34,102 nucleotides of DNA from Fragilaria crotonensis (Eukaryota; Bacillariophyta; Fragilariophyceae; Fragilariales; Fragilariaceae). The stretch covers positions 1 to 34,102 of the forward strand of contig JAKSYS010000666.1 of the NCBI GenBank assembly GCA_022925895.1, in the 5' to 3' direction. A program made the translations under genes and the position numbers. Shown here piece by piece: positions 1-11,428 of this stretch; the first letter of the stretch is position 1, and each line of letters opens with the position of its first letter. The notes below the pieces were generated by a model, which saw only the letters and a program-made list of their open reading frames with translations, was not told the origin of the DNA and did no database searches.

Positions 1-1213
1 TGTCAATCTAATTTGTTCTAAAAGTGAGCTTATGCGATAGTGTGATCAGCGATCACATAAGACCGAGATTGTGTGTTACCGCGACACCGTCATGAATCCA
101 TGTGCACCCATTTTCAAACAGTCAGAAATGAACAAGGTACCACTTTTGAAAGAAGTGCCGTGTTTGATGGCTTCCGCTGTGTATCGGAATGTCATTTACA
201 TGTAAACATTCGTTCGATATCTATTATGAGAAGTGGTCGTGTTTAAGTACGACAGTGCGCGGATTCGCAAAAACCAGCATTTCCTCATTTTATCGCCATT
301 CAGATATTGACCATCCAATGATTTCGTGAGGTAATCACGGCCTGGGTCAATGGATTCGAACCAATATCCTCCAATTGGTCGAAGATGTCAAAGATTAAAC
401 TCACAGCTACCCCGATTCGACGGTGCCGCAAAAGTGGTGCGTTCGGCCATTACGGGCTTTTGGCAGATAGTGACTTGTCCTCGAAAATCTTACAACAGAA
501 GGTGGAAATAACCAGCGTCCATTCGACCATCCTCTCCTGAACCGCTTTTCATTTAATTCATGAGCCAAATGACGTCCCGCGCGGACCTCGGATAAAGGCG
601 AAATCGTCGATCGCAGTTGTGATGCCCAACGGATGGGTGTGGGGCACCATCCATATAATCATGAAATTTCACTGGACTTCCTCTACAGTTTGAAGGAGTC
701 CAGTACAGTTGTTGCTAGGCGGGCGCTTGTGTCATGTGAGCAACGTGTGATGGTGCTGGGACCGGTGGTGCGAAGGAGTTGTTGGACCATGACCGCTTTT
801 CTGGAGCACCAGCAACTAATGTGTGTCCCCATTATTAACCGTCACACAACTTGGCCTGTGATTTTCATGCTCATACACGTAGACTTGATCTCCTTATTAT
901 AGTATACCTATTGTATTACATCAAGTCAGGACTTCTGACTATTGATTGCTACATTTTTTCATATTTTAACGGCCGCTGCGAGGACAATCGAAAGGATTTT
1001 CGGAATGCGGAAAAGTATCAAGTGATCTTCATGCTTCTCATGCTGTTTCGAATCTTCATGGTTCGAACGTTCGAACTAACTTACTGTATCATACGATTAC
1101 CTGGTAGCTGGTAGTACATCTGTTCAATATCCTTTGTTTGCCTAGACCTTTCCTGCTAAAGATAGCAACTGACTTGTGTAGAGAAACAGCACGTTGTCAA
1201 GGCACTTCGGGTA
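1..1213. other. Intergenic stretch, no gene recognised
   Basis: Only short open frames without recognisable protein signatures are present on either strand. The text GGATTCGAACC near position 352 resembles a tRNA T-arm on the minus strand, but no matching acceptor or anticodon arms were found nearby. The 3' part probably contains the promoter and 5' UTR of the downstream kinase gene. Confidence 0.5.
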
Positions 1214-1370
1214 ATGATCAATGTTTTGAACTGTTGCTTCGGTGAGGAAGAGGAGATCAAGCAGGGAATATGGAAAGTAAGTGGAAGGATGATAAGAGAT
1301 ACTTGTAATTCAGTACAAGAGTTGTGCATCTGTTTGTCGACAATAACCGGCACCAATCCAAACTCACTCC

Positions 1371-3676
1371 TTGACGCAATTCCCTGTAAAGAATGGCAGG
1401 AGTGCATGGTACGAGGTGGATGATAAAGAAAACGATGACCGCAATCACTCCTTTATTCGAGAACAGGAGATTTTGCGACACCAAAAAGCCAAAGCCCGAC
1501 ACCATACCATCTATGCCAAGCCCTTGGACCTTGACGAGCATTTTCAAGTCCCACACTTTCCCAAGGGCGAAACTGAGAAAAAATTCATTGACCAAGCTCT
1601 GGGCGAGAACTTTGTTTTCTCACACATGGACGCCGACGAACGTCAGGTTCTAATTGACGCAATGCAAAAGTATGTTGCGCCCAAAGGTAGTGAAGTTATC
1701 AAACAAGGGGAACACGGAGACTACTTCTACATACTTCAAGAAGGAGAAATTGAGTTCTTCACCGATGGACACCGAGTTGGGTCTTGCAGTCCTGGTGGCT
1801 CCTTTGGTGAACTTGCCCTTCTTTACGACGCACCTCGCGCTGCAACGTGTCGAACAACTATGAAATGCGTCTTTTGGAAGGTTGGCGCCAAGACATTTCG
1901 TCATGTGCTCGCACGCTCGGCAGCCGAGGCTCATGGAGGGCTTTGTACCACAATCAAGTCGATTTCTCTCTTTGAGCACTTGTCTCCGAGTGAATTGACC
2001 AAGTTCGCGGCAGCGTTGACCCCAGTAAGTTACGTTGAGGGCGAACGCATCATCACGAAAGGAGAAATCGGTGAGGTGTTTTATATAATTCAAGAGGGCA
2101 CAGTTAGATGTCATGACATGGGTCTTGGAGGTGCCCAGTATGATACACAGTTGTTTCTATCGAAAGGAGAATGGTTTGGCGAACTCGCCTTGATGACCGG
2201 CGAACCACGATCCGAAAACGTAACTGCCGTTTCCAATGTCGACTGCCTAGCCCTTGATCGCGAAACATTTGAAGCGTGCTTTGGATCTCTACAATCGAGT
2301 CTATCGGGAGGGTTGAAGAAAAAGTTCATCGAAACGTCGCCCGTGTTTTCACACTCACAGTTTTCAGAGCAAGAATTAGACGAACTGGCCAATTTGTGTT
2401 CTGAGCAATGCCTTTGAAGGGCAGCACACTGGCAGAAGCGGGAAAGCCATACCAGCAGCAGTTGTGGATAATTGAGAAGGGAAAGATTGTTGTGACAAAT
2501 AGGCACGGTGATCTGTTCACCCTCGAATCCGGAGATTACTTCGGGATAAGTCAATAAAGGGTGAGCCCGGTCACATCAGCTCTCACACAGCAATTGTCGA
2601 GGAAAATTGCACCTGTTTCGTGTTGACGCGATTGGACATTGAATCAGTAATCGGCGACATCAACAGATTAGGAGCAATTCTACCATTCACTCCATCCAAG
2701 GTGAATTGTGCTCTCACTTTGAAAGATCTGACACTGCATCGCGTTCTTGGAAGCGGGGCCTTTGGGAAGGTCTGGCTGGCAAGCAGTAAGGCTGATAGCA
2801 AGCCATACTCAAACAGTTAAATAAGCGCCAGCTCATAAAGGCGAATCAAGTCAAGGCTATCTTCCGTGAGAAAACAATCATGCACTCAATAGGGCATCCA
2901 TTCCTTCTCTCGTTGTTCGCTTCCTTCCAAGATGAAGGTCACCTCTACCTTCTGTTGGAATTCATACAAGGGGGCGAGCTTTTCACTTGATTCACGACGA
3001 TAAAACCAATGGAATTCCAAACAGCCATGCAGTCTTCTATGCTGCGTGCGTCATATCCGCCTTGGGTCACTTGCATCAACGGTCCATTTGCTACCGTGAC
3101 CTGAAACCAGAAAATGTCATGGTGGGCGCTGACGGCTACTGTACCGTCATTGACATGGGATTCTCCAAAGTAGTGATGGAAGACCTATATACATTATGTG
3201 GAACGCCGGAGTACCTGGCGCCAGAGATAATCATATCGAAAGGTCACGATAAGGCCGTCGACAACTGGGCATTCGGGGTGTTGGTGTACGAAATGCTGGT
3301 CGGAAAATCTCCCTTCTTCGAATCGGGCATTGACCAGCTAAGCCTCTTCAAGAAGATTGTTTTTGTTAAGTTTGGCATTCCGAGTGATCTTGACGAGGAC
3401 GCCAAAGATTTGATTCAAAAACTGTTGCAACGTAGGGTCGCTGCTCGCCTCGGAAACCTCGCTCGCGGCAATCTTGACATTCGCCATCACAAATGGTTCA
3501 AAACCATTCACTGGCCAAGTCTTCTACGAAAGAAAATCGAAGCACCGTGGTTGCCAACAATCAAGAACCCCTTTGATGTGTCCCATTTTGACAAGAATAT
3601 CCCTAGTCCACCGCACGAAAAATTCTCTGCAAGACTAATAGATGAGAGAGAACAGCTACTTTTCAAGGATTTTTAG
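1371..3676 (+). CDS. cGMP/cAMP-dependent AGC protein kinase (PKG-like), frame interrupted
   Basis: A serine/threonine kinase of the PKG type, expected to be activated when cyclic nucleotide binds its N-terminal domains. Counting from 1371, the first cNMP domain spans about residues 80-190 (GSFGELALLYDAPRAAT). The second follows at about 200-310 (GEWFGELAL, PRSENVTA). A third, degenerate domain (GDYFGDKS, no PRAAT motif) precedes the kinase. Kinase motifs are LGSGAFGKVWLA (about 2748), YRDLKPEN (3092), DMG in place of DFG (3152) and GTPEYLAPE, with an AGC tail ending FKDF. The frame changes near 2405, 2537, 2806 and 2985, each repaired by one added base; with four bases added the length becomes a multiple of three (770 codons). 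The frame opens after a TAA at 1344 and has no ATG, so a short first exon is likely upstream; an ATG at 1214 followed by a GTAAGT donor at 1277 is a candidate. It converges with the carrier gene 74 bp downstream. Confidence 0.85.
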
Positions 3677-3749
3677 AGTCTCTCTGAAGATTGTAATTCT
3701 GAAACCAACCAATTGACGATGCCCGCGCGAGAAGTCCCTGCAACGACGA

Positions 3750-6700
3750 CTATGGTGCCATGTCGAGAAAGCCCTGCCTGACTGCATAGAAAACGTCTAG
3801 AACCAGACTCAAATCGTCCGATCCAACTTCGAAGATATTCTTCACGTAGTCATAAAGGAAGAATTGCAGGCCAATCACAAGAAAGAAGAAAACGCTTCTG
3901 GCTGGAAGCCCGATAAAAAGATTTGCGATTCCACCTTCTCGTAGGAGGAGTTCCTTCACAACGTCTTTCCAGTCCAAGTTTTCATTTCCCTTTGCGGTCG
4001 AGGTCAGTGTGAGGATCAAATCGGCCGGATGGCTGACAAATGCTCCAGCAACTCCAGCGAAGGCTCCTGATATTGCCGAAATTGCCAATCCAGTGGTACC
4101 AACGCCTACCTGCACTGGAATCGCCCCTTCACTAGCTGGGAATTCGCAATGTTCGTAATTTCTCGTGCAAGGACGTCAAAAACCAGAAATTTGGTGACCG
4201 CAAATGGCAGTTCGCGAGAAACTGTCGGGAAAAATCCGTTCCACAGCGGTAGCAAATCCTGGATTAAACTTGCTACCGATGCGCGATGATCCGTTGTCCT
4301 CGAGAAATTTGTCAGCACCTCTAACCATCCTTTCGGTTCAACCAGGCCCATGCTCTTCACTCTGAGGACTTCGAATGGGGTAGCCGCAGCACTGGTCACG
4401 ACGCAAGCCAATGCAGCCGCTGCCAGCAAAACAATCTCGACGTTGTTTTCCCCACCTACGTCGTCCGCAAATATCGCAGTGGTGAACGATCTTCGAAAGG
4501 CTCTGGCTCCAGACCCAAGGACCCGAAGACAAGTGACGCCAAGAACGTGATGTCTGATGATTGAAACAACGATTTTACTCCCGAAGCTTTATCAAACTCT
4601 TCAGCACATCAACTGTCCCGATCGCTTCGCTTTTGGCTTCGACGCCAGTGGCATTGGCGGGGACATCTTCAAGAGAAAGACTGGACACGTCCTCATGATG
4701 AACCTGCCTTGCTTGGGCCAAGACATATTCATTGACCTCCTTGTCATTTCCAAGCTGAATCTTAGTCTTCACTAATTCCAGAGGATTCAAGGCTGTCCTG
4801 ACAATAACCGTGCAAACAGCTCCACTTAACGCAAGGCGTGTGTATTCCGAAGTGCTTAGCTCCATAGCTCCTTTCGTGACTGGGACACGACCAATCGGGC
4901 CAAATATTGGATCGAACGCTCGATATCGAGGAGAAAGGGATACGGTTGAAGTCGGTGCTGGCAGAGATGGTATCGTGTATGATAAGCCCGACAATGAATC
5001 CACTAGTTGCGGTCGAACCAAGAAGGTAGTAACTCAGTGGGTCACGCCTGATTCTAGCAATCATGCCATCGCTGAGAACGTTGCCACGGAAAGACTTGTC
5101 GACGATTGTCCCGTCATCCAGTCGCATTTCGACGACTGAAGCAGTAACGTAGGATTGACTGAGCACATCACCTAGATCTGGGATCTTGTAGGTATCTTCT
5201 AGTATAAACCAATCCGGATCTTCAAGTGGCGGGGCAACTTCGATGCTAGGAAAGTCGTCAGCGACATACCCATTTCCACCATCGACAATATCAATGCCAG
5301 CAATCTCGTACTCTAGTTCGGCAACAGCCCTTGCTGGACGAAAGTCAAGTATTTGTTTTGGGGCCTCAATGGTTACCTTTGGTGGCGTAGGCGATTTGCC
5401 TTTTTGTCCATAACCATAGCCTGGGTCCAGAACGATAATGGACTCAATATGGCCGAATCGATCAATAATCGCACACGCTTCACATCGGACAGTCGATCCA
5501 GCTCGAGCAACCTTAATGTCAGGTGCGACTGTGTACCCGTGGCCACCGTCCACGACTGTAATGCGCAACACTCGTGACGTCGGTTTCAGAATCGGTTCGA
5601 GTCGAGCCGAGGATATGAGTCGCCCAAGGCGGGCGGGGCATCGACCACAATTTTGGCGGAGTCAGTATGGAATACCCACCGCCTCGTCGAGGACTAGTGC
5701 GGGATTCGGGTTCGTTTCGAACAACGGGGAGGAGAGATTCGAATCTGAGTGATTGTTGCGTTGTCTGCTTCGCCAAGGATGCTTTTGATTTCCTCCACGG
5801 GTTGAAGGGTAGGCGAAGATATCAAGGAAAATAGAAGTGCCAGTTGTCTCTTGGCAGCTTTTGACGTGTAACGAGCCTTGAGAAGTGTGTACAAGTTTAG
5901 GATTCCCTGTTTTGACACGTCTTCACCGATAGCAGTAACGATCGGCTTTACTTTCATTCCTGGGACAATTTTTGCCAAAAGCTGACCTCTTCAGGACGAG
6001 CAGAGGTTGCTGGCTGCGACGCAATGAGACCCGCTTTGGCCGCTTCCACTGACGCATAGGATCCATAGGGCCCCACAAAGTAGTTGGATAATCCAACTTC
6101 GACACTCTCGGCAAACTCTGCGAACTTTTCTTGCTGCAGTTTTCCTTCTTATCATCCCTACCAAAACTTTGAGATTCCCACGAATCATCCATTCCCTGAT
6201 TGGCCCACCATGTGCGGATGGCTGGATCAAAGTTCAGAAGGAATCGACTAAGGTAGGCAATGAATCTTGCCTCATAGACGACTTGTACAGGCTGACCAGG
6301 TTTCAACTTGACGGGTCGCTTTTCATTATTCAATGGAATCCCTCGAGTCATGGTACTGCCACCACTCAACATTTCTGCCTTGGGAGAGAATAATTGTCCT
6401 GAACCATCAATCTCCGGTTTCCCAGCAAGAGCTGGGTTTGGAAACATTCCTGCGGCAAACGTTGTGGTGGACCACAATATGGATTGCAAGGCGAATCGTC
6501 TCGAGTCATCTTGTATCGAGACCATGTTTTCAGAGTCATCAAGATTCGAGTTGTTGTTGTCGTTATGATTATCATCATCGTCATCGCAGGAGGCGTGCTG
6601 TAGTTGCTGTCTCCGCTGACAGTATCGGTCCTTGTGATTGGATCCAACGGCGGAGGCGTTTTTGAATGTAGGATTGACATGTGCGGTTGTGTACATGTTG

Positions 6701-6785
6701 GAATGACAAACGCCGACGCCGACACTGGCAAATAATGCCATATCAGACAAGTTAGGTGTATTCGAAGGCAGCTGTAGTACTTCAT
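3750..6785 (-). CDS. Plastid-targeted GGxGY-repeat protein fused to a mitochondrial-carrier (SLC25) domain, many frame breaks
   Basis: Probable membrane solute carrier of the plastid; the substrate cannot be inferred. From the ATG at 6785 the leader has a hydrophobic stretch and the diatom-type motif SASAFVIP, followed further on by a twin-arginine hydrophobic segment (SRRFALQSILWS, ending NPALAG) of the thylakoid-transfer type. Next come a helical region (YLSRFLLNFDP; FAEFAESVEVGLSNYFVGP), four beta repeats of the kind VDGGxGYxxxPxIxV (about 5700-5240) and three SLC25 repeats marked by NPLELVKTKIQL (about 4770), ATPFEVLRVKS (about 4370) and SHPADLILT (about 4030). The frame breaks at least eight times (for example near 6600, 6145, 5965, 5650, 4960, 4570 and 4126). 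Most breaks are mended by one base, such as G4 to G5 near 4126. One gene is inferred because the segments run in order without gaps. Sequencing error or decay could explain the breaks. Confidence 0.7.
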
Positions 6786-7576
6786 GATCTTGTCGTTGTG
6801 ACGTGTTGTTATGGCACGTCCGCTTTGCTTGTTCTTAAACGGATATGCAGAACAAATACTCCAAATATCTATTTTGTGAGACGAACGCGATACTCATTAC
6901 CTGGTGCAGTTGATATTAGTGATAGGATCCTTCTCACCGACCGAATGATTCCTAACGGACTTGTTGGTATCACAATGTTACAGATCACAAATGCTTAGAC
7001 CTCCGAGTTCAACTAGCTGGTACTCTAGACGGCTCTTGAGCATACACGTCTTGTGCCTTGTGTCGCTAAAGAGAATAGATTGTTCAGAACGAGTACTCTA
7101 GAGAGTACAATACTCCGAGTAGCGTAGTAACAGTCTTCTCACTTCTCTCGGTCTCGGTCCAATCCGTCAGCAAACAAGAAACACATCATCCGACATCCGA
7201 CTTCGCATCGATTTCAAAAGTTCTAGGATAGGGTGAAATATATTGCATAGAGATAGAGTTATATTTATTTGTCATATAGTCACAGGTTGCCTATACAAGT
7301 TGAAACCCTACGCTACCGGTAGGTTTGTTTATGCCTCCCATTCATTCTCACCGACATCGGAGTGTGACTGACGGATGCGTGCACTTCATTTTCATCACAA
7401 TCGCATCATGTTTTGGCAATCCGAATCCGAGCGTCACAAACTCACCATTTTGAGGCCTTGAACTCGGAGTAAATACTTGTGAACCCAATTAAAACGCAGC
7501 GGACTTTCCCTACTACAAATCGTTTTACAAATTGTTCTCATCAAGACAAGACCCATTTGATCTCGCCGACAGCACC
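6786..7576. promoter_or_regulatory. Divergent intergenic region between two plastid-protein genes
   Basis: This spacer of about 790 bp separates two divergently transcribed genes whose products both carry plastid leaders, so it should contain both promoters. Visible structure includes the 10-bp palindrome CTACCGGTAG at 7313-7322 and an imperfect GTACTCT/AGAGTAC hairpin near 7093. No TATA box can be assigned with confidence. Confidence 0.4.
7313..7322. repeat. Palindrome CTACCGGTAG, copy 1
   Basis: An exact 10-base palindrome in the divergent promoter region of two plastid-protein genes. The same 10-mer recurs at 23990 and 26895. Confidence 0.7.
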
Positions 7577-8657
7577 ATGACTCGCTTCTTTCCTCCCCTT
7601 ATCCTCTTCAGTCTTTTCGCGTCGACTCCAATTGACGCCTTGTCGATGACGAGGACTCCCTCTCCTAATCCCAAATCTCAACTAAATCGCCGAACTGCCG
7701 TGGGTTGGATCGGTTCGCTCGTCGGATCTGCTGTCATTATGCAACAGCCGCTACCATCGTTGGCGGCTACTGTGGACAGTGGCCTTAATGTGAATGACTT
7801 TCTCAAAACAGGTCAAGTTGCCATGCCCATGGGTGTGGCAGGACAAGCGGAAAATCGAGACCTGAAACAGGTGTAACCTTGCGTGATGGGACGGATGTGT
7901 CTCGAGATCCACGAACTGGTGACGTGTTGGCAGAAATTATTGTCCAAGATGCAAAGAACCAACAAGCGGCAGTCGTTCTGGCAAGCTATTCGTCACCATG
8001 GCCACTTGGTACGTTTGTTTTGTGCATGACAAATTTATTAATGTCTTTGTGATGGATGTATAGTGACCAAGGATATGCAAAATGTTTTTTCAGACACGTT
8101 ATATACTCACATTCTCTGTCTTGATTTTCAATTTCTCCATCTCTCTCGTCCAACTACAACAACTAGCCAAGGGAACTGTCTTTGATGTCGAATGCCGTGA
8201 TGCCGGCACTGGGGATGGTGCATTCAGTCACACCGAGCGTCGGTGGCAAAGTAGCGTCTCGGAACTGTCTGACTCGTTCATTCTCAACAATTTGGTCAAA
8301 CGTGATGGTCGATTGAGTTTCTATGGCCCACCCACGGATGTCAAGATCAAATCCAGTCAAATTGTTCAAGCCAACGATCGTGGTAGTAATAACGGTGCAT
8401 CGTACAAAGTCATGGATCTGTCCTATTCGATTGTATCTCAGGCCACCCAAACGGAGATCCCACGCAAGGCACGATTGGCAATCACCATTCCGTCGGGGTC
8501 AGACCAGGCTGTCATGTTGGTGGCAAGCACATCGGCCAATCGATGGAATAAGGGATCCAACAAGTTGGTGGCATCTACTATTGAATCCTTCCGGGCTGTA
8601 CCAGCTCCGCAAACGTCCATGAAGATTCGGAGTAAACCGAAGAAGTCGAATCTGTAG
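7577..8657 (+). CDS. PsbP-like thylakoid lumen protein, two exons
   Basis: Predicted soluble thylakoid-lumen protein related to PsbP-like proteins; its exact role in photosystem assembly or maintenance is unknown. The ATG at 7577 gives a signal peptide (FPPLILFSLFAS) with a possible IDA^LSM cleavage site. A twin-arginine lumen signal follows (NRRTAVGWIGSLVGSAVIM, ending PSLA), then the mature protein starting DSGLNVNDFLKTG. Exon 1 ends at 8008 with a GTACGT donor, the intron is 8009-8166 and exon 2 restores GCC in PWPLAKGTVFDVECRD. PsbP-like segments are ERRWQSSVSELSDSF and NRWNKGSNKLVASTIESF. One frame change near 7870 (CAGGTG read as CAAGGTG) is needed to continue RDLKQ into GVTLRDG, probably a missing A. 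The gene converges with the HECT gene 236 bp downstream. The PsbP assignment rests on pattern memory; the lumen targeting is visible. Confidence 0.65.
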
Positions 8658-8893
8658 GATTGAGATGCATTTGGATTGAAAATACTATTGTTCCAGCACC
8701 ATTAATTGAGTACAAGTTTCATACTACTATATGCGATACAACTACCTGGTACCAGATAAAAGATCCAATGCTTCTTTACAAACGTAGATGGATAGCAAAA
8801 CGACTTGTAAAGAAAAGCAGACCTTCAAGCTCGAGCCTCATTATGTCCAAACAACCAACTCATGGGTTAGTAGAGAAGTTCCTTCGCCTTGGC

Positions 8894-11328
8894 TTACTCC
8901 AAACCAAAGCCAATGGCCGAGGTTGTGACTGCGATCTTCAGTTTCTCCAACATATCTTTTTTGGATGTGTAGTCGGGCAGATCGAGTCGATTGAAGCATG
9001 TGTGTGCTCTTGGGAATGTATATGTCTTTTGGTCGACGCCATGAATTGCAAACTTTTTAATATTTCCATCGCTGCCTTGCAGCACCGCAAAACCTCTGGC
9101 GGGGACACCCGAGGTACCAGTCACAAATTGAAGGAGGCGAGCCTTCATCTCTTGATCAAAGTCGTCCCTCACAATCTCCCAGAACCAGGTGACGACTTGA
9201 TGATCCTTGCCCTTAGATTCATAGCAACCCGAATAAACGGTGTGAGATTTCCAGTCATCCATATCAATCGTAGGCAAACCGCACAGCATCAGTTCCAGCT
9301 CGTGCGGATCAAAAATAGTCAGCGCCGGTTCAGGAATAACATCAAAGAAACCGAAGAGCAGTTCCGCCATTTGAGGCTTGGTTCGGTCAAGCATTCTGTA
9401 CTTGAGGTTTGCCTCAAGGTACTCGGGAATATTCTCGTTGGTTACCTCTTTCATGGCACCCTTCTCAACTAGTTCAACTTCAGTACGAATACCCAGAGTC
9501 TCCTCAGTAGCCGTAAAGTCTAGGCACATGAGGGACACGTCTTCCATGTTCGCGAGCTTTTTGAGCGACTGGTAGTACTCATAGTCTTCGTGTTCAATGT
9601 CTGCAAACGAGATGGGCCAACCCAACAAATGCTTGTAAATATGTCGAACCATGTGTCCTTTGATCAGCTGACGATCAAACAACGCACGGCCGATCACACG
9701 GCCCAGAAATCGGAAGTAAACGAGATGGTCGTCGGGCATGAAATACCTAATGTATGGAAAGATCAAACAAGTTAGAAATGGACAGCACAAAAACCAGGCA
9801 TATAGCTGCAAGCGAGCTTCCAGTAGTACGTACTGCTGGCAGGATTAATCGTCATGCACATTTGATTTTGAGTCGAGTTGAGCCACAACCCACGATCGGG
9901 TCAAAAATTTCGGCAGATATAAGTTCAAACCATTCTCGCGCCAAACCACCTGCATCAACACCAGGTTCACCGAAATTCAAATCGCCACCGTTTTCGAAGA
10001 TCATCGCGGCCCAGCGACATGATTGCATCGACTGAATCGTAGAGAAGCGACTGTCTTCGGACCCCAATTTGATGTGACCATCTTCCCACGGAGATGTCAA
10101 CTGGCCACAAGGTTTTCAAACCATCTCATCTTTTGTTCAGGGACTTGCCCTGAATCATTGAAATATCGGTGTAACTCATCAGCGTCTTGTCTCCCACAAC
10201 AACTTTGGAATCCACAACTGCATCTTGAGCATGGACAAAGTCGACGGTACCGGTACGCATGCGAGCATCATTGCCCTCCAAATAGGTAATCTTCCGAACA
10301 TATGCAGAGGCCTTGAAATCAATCTTTCCATCATCCTCCACGACGACGTGGTCATTCTCCGTTCGAACCCATTGGAATTTGAGGTCCTGAACACGAACGG
10401 TTCGACTCCACAGTTGATTGCCTTCGTAGGCGAGCTTTATATTGGAAATACTTGATTCACAGGTAACTGAAATCGAATCTTTTGTCCAGGCATAACGTTG
10501 GGAGGGCACGTGACCAAGACCCGTTGTTCATTGGCCATGAGTGTAAAAGGTTGTCCGGGGTTAACCCCAGGAGGGACAACGACCTCAAATACTTGAGTCT
10601 TGGGAGCTGCTTGGGGCTCTTCAGGTTGAGTGGGTGGCACGATTCGAACTTTCATGTTGGGCCCTGCATTTGGAGGACAGGTGACCATAAAGCGTTGCCC
10701 TTCCGCGGTGACGTTGAATTGCATGCCAGGGTATACGTTGGGAGGGATAGTGACTAAAAAAGTTTGCGCAGTCCCACCGGAGTCAACTGCCGCGCGATTC
10801 ACTTGAGCCACGTCCGGGCTCATTTGAGCGTATCCTCCACCAGGCCCTTGATCCGGGAGCTGTCAGTGATGCAGCCTTGAGCAGCGTGGACTGTGTGACA
10901 GGCTCAGGTGGTAAGGTTATCTGCAAACTCTGCCCGGGTCGGCTAGTTGGAGGACACCTTACTCGAACACGGCGAGATCCAGCGTGCACAAAACTCGAGC
11001 CCGGCTGCACTCCTGCTGGAACGATTACTCGAAATACTTGCGCTGGACCAGCGGAAGTTCTAGTGACACCATATGCTCCAGGACGGGAGGTATCATTAGA
11101 AGAAGAGGCCACTTGTGGCACACTAGTCCCAGCAACTATCAGATTGCCGGATGGTAAACTCCCGTTTGTGGTACAGTAGTGGAAGAGATGATGAAGGGAA
11201 TTTGAGGCGCTGTTGTGAGTTGTGCTGGAGGTACAGATGAGACCATACGAGCCCCGACTTGACCCGGTAGCTCATAAAGGATCGTTGTCCTGGATAAGCG
11301 TTTGTTCTTTGCTGTGGTTGTTCAGGCT

Positions 11329-11381
<53 letters not shown>

Positions 11382-11428
11382 TGCTGATTCGCGGAGGCAT
11401 TTCCTCCCATGATTCGAAAGATCGGCAT
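8894..11428 (-). CDS. HECT-type E3 ubiquitin ligase with polyQ N terminus and PPG beta repeats (copy 1)
   Basis: E3 ligase that accepts ubiquitin as a thioester before transferring it to substrate. The N terminus has 20 consecutive glutamines, then a disordered S/T/P-rich stretch and three beta repeats of the form PPGVxPGQxFxV...VTCPPxxxPGQxIRFxLP (about 11050-10440). A middle domain of about 100 residues follows (SAYVRKITYLEG), then the HECT domain: DAGGLAREWFELI, RFLGRVIGRALFDRQL, FVTGTSGVPARGF, the catalytic cysteine in PRAHTCFNRLDLPDY (about 8985) and the canonical C-terminal GFGLE. The intron at 9747-9829 (donor GTACTACTGG, acceptor TAG) joins NPASST to YFMPDDHL. Frame breaks occur near 11150, 10455, 10110, 10085, 10045, 9975 and 9890, mostly single missing bases. 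The paralogue at 31.3-33.6 kb supports the reconstructed order. The 3' half is intact. Confidence 0.82.
11327..11386 (-). repeat. CAG/CAA trinucleotide repeat encoding 20 glutamines
   Basis: Sixty bases of CTG and TTG triplets on the plus strand read as an uninterrupted glutamine run near the N terminus of the first HECT ligase. Mixed CAG and CAA codons suggest selection for the polyQ peptide as well as simple slippage. The equivalent region of the second HECT copy has no such run. Confidence 0.9.

Noticed and set aside
345-365. GGATTCGAACC, which looks like a tRNA T-arm on the minus strand
   Set aside because: The surrounding bases do not form acceptor, D or anticodon stems, and the T-stem itself contains a mismatch.
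8660-9472. A 270-residue plus-strand open frame
   Set aside because: It is antisense to the well-supported HECT catalytic domain and has no signature of its own.
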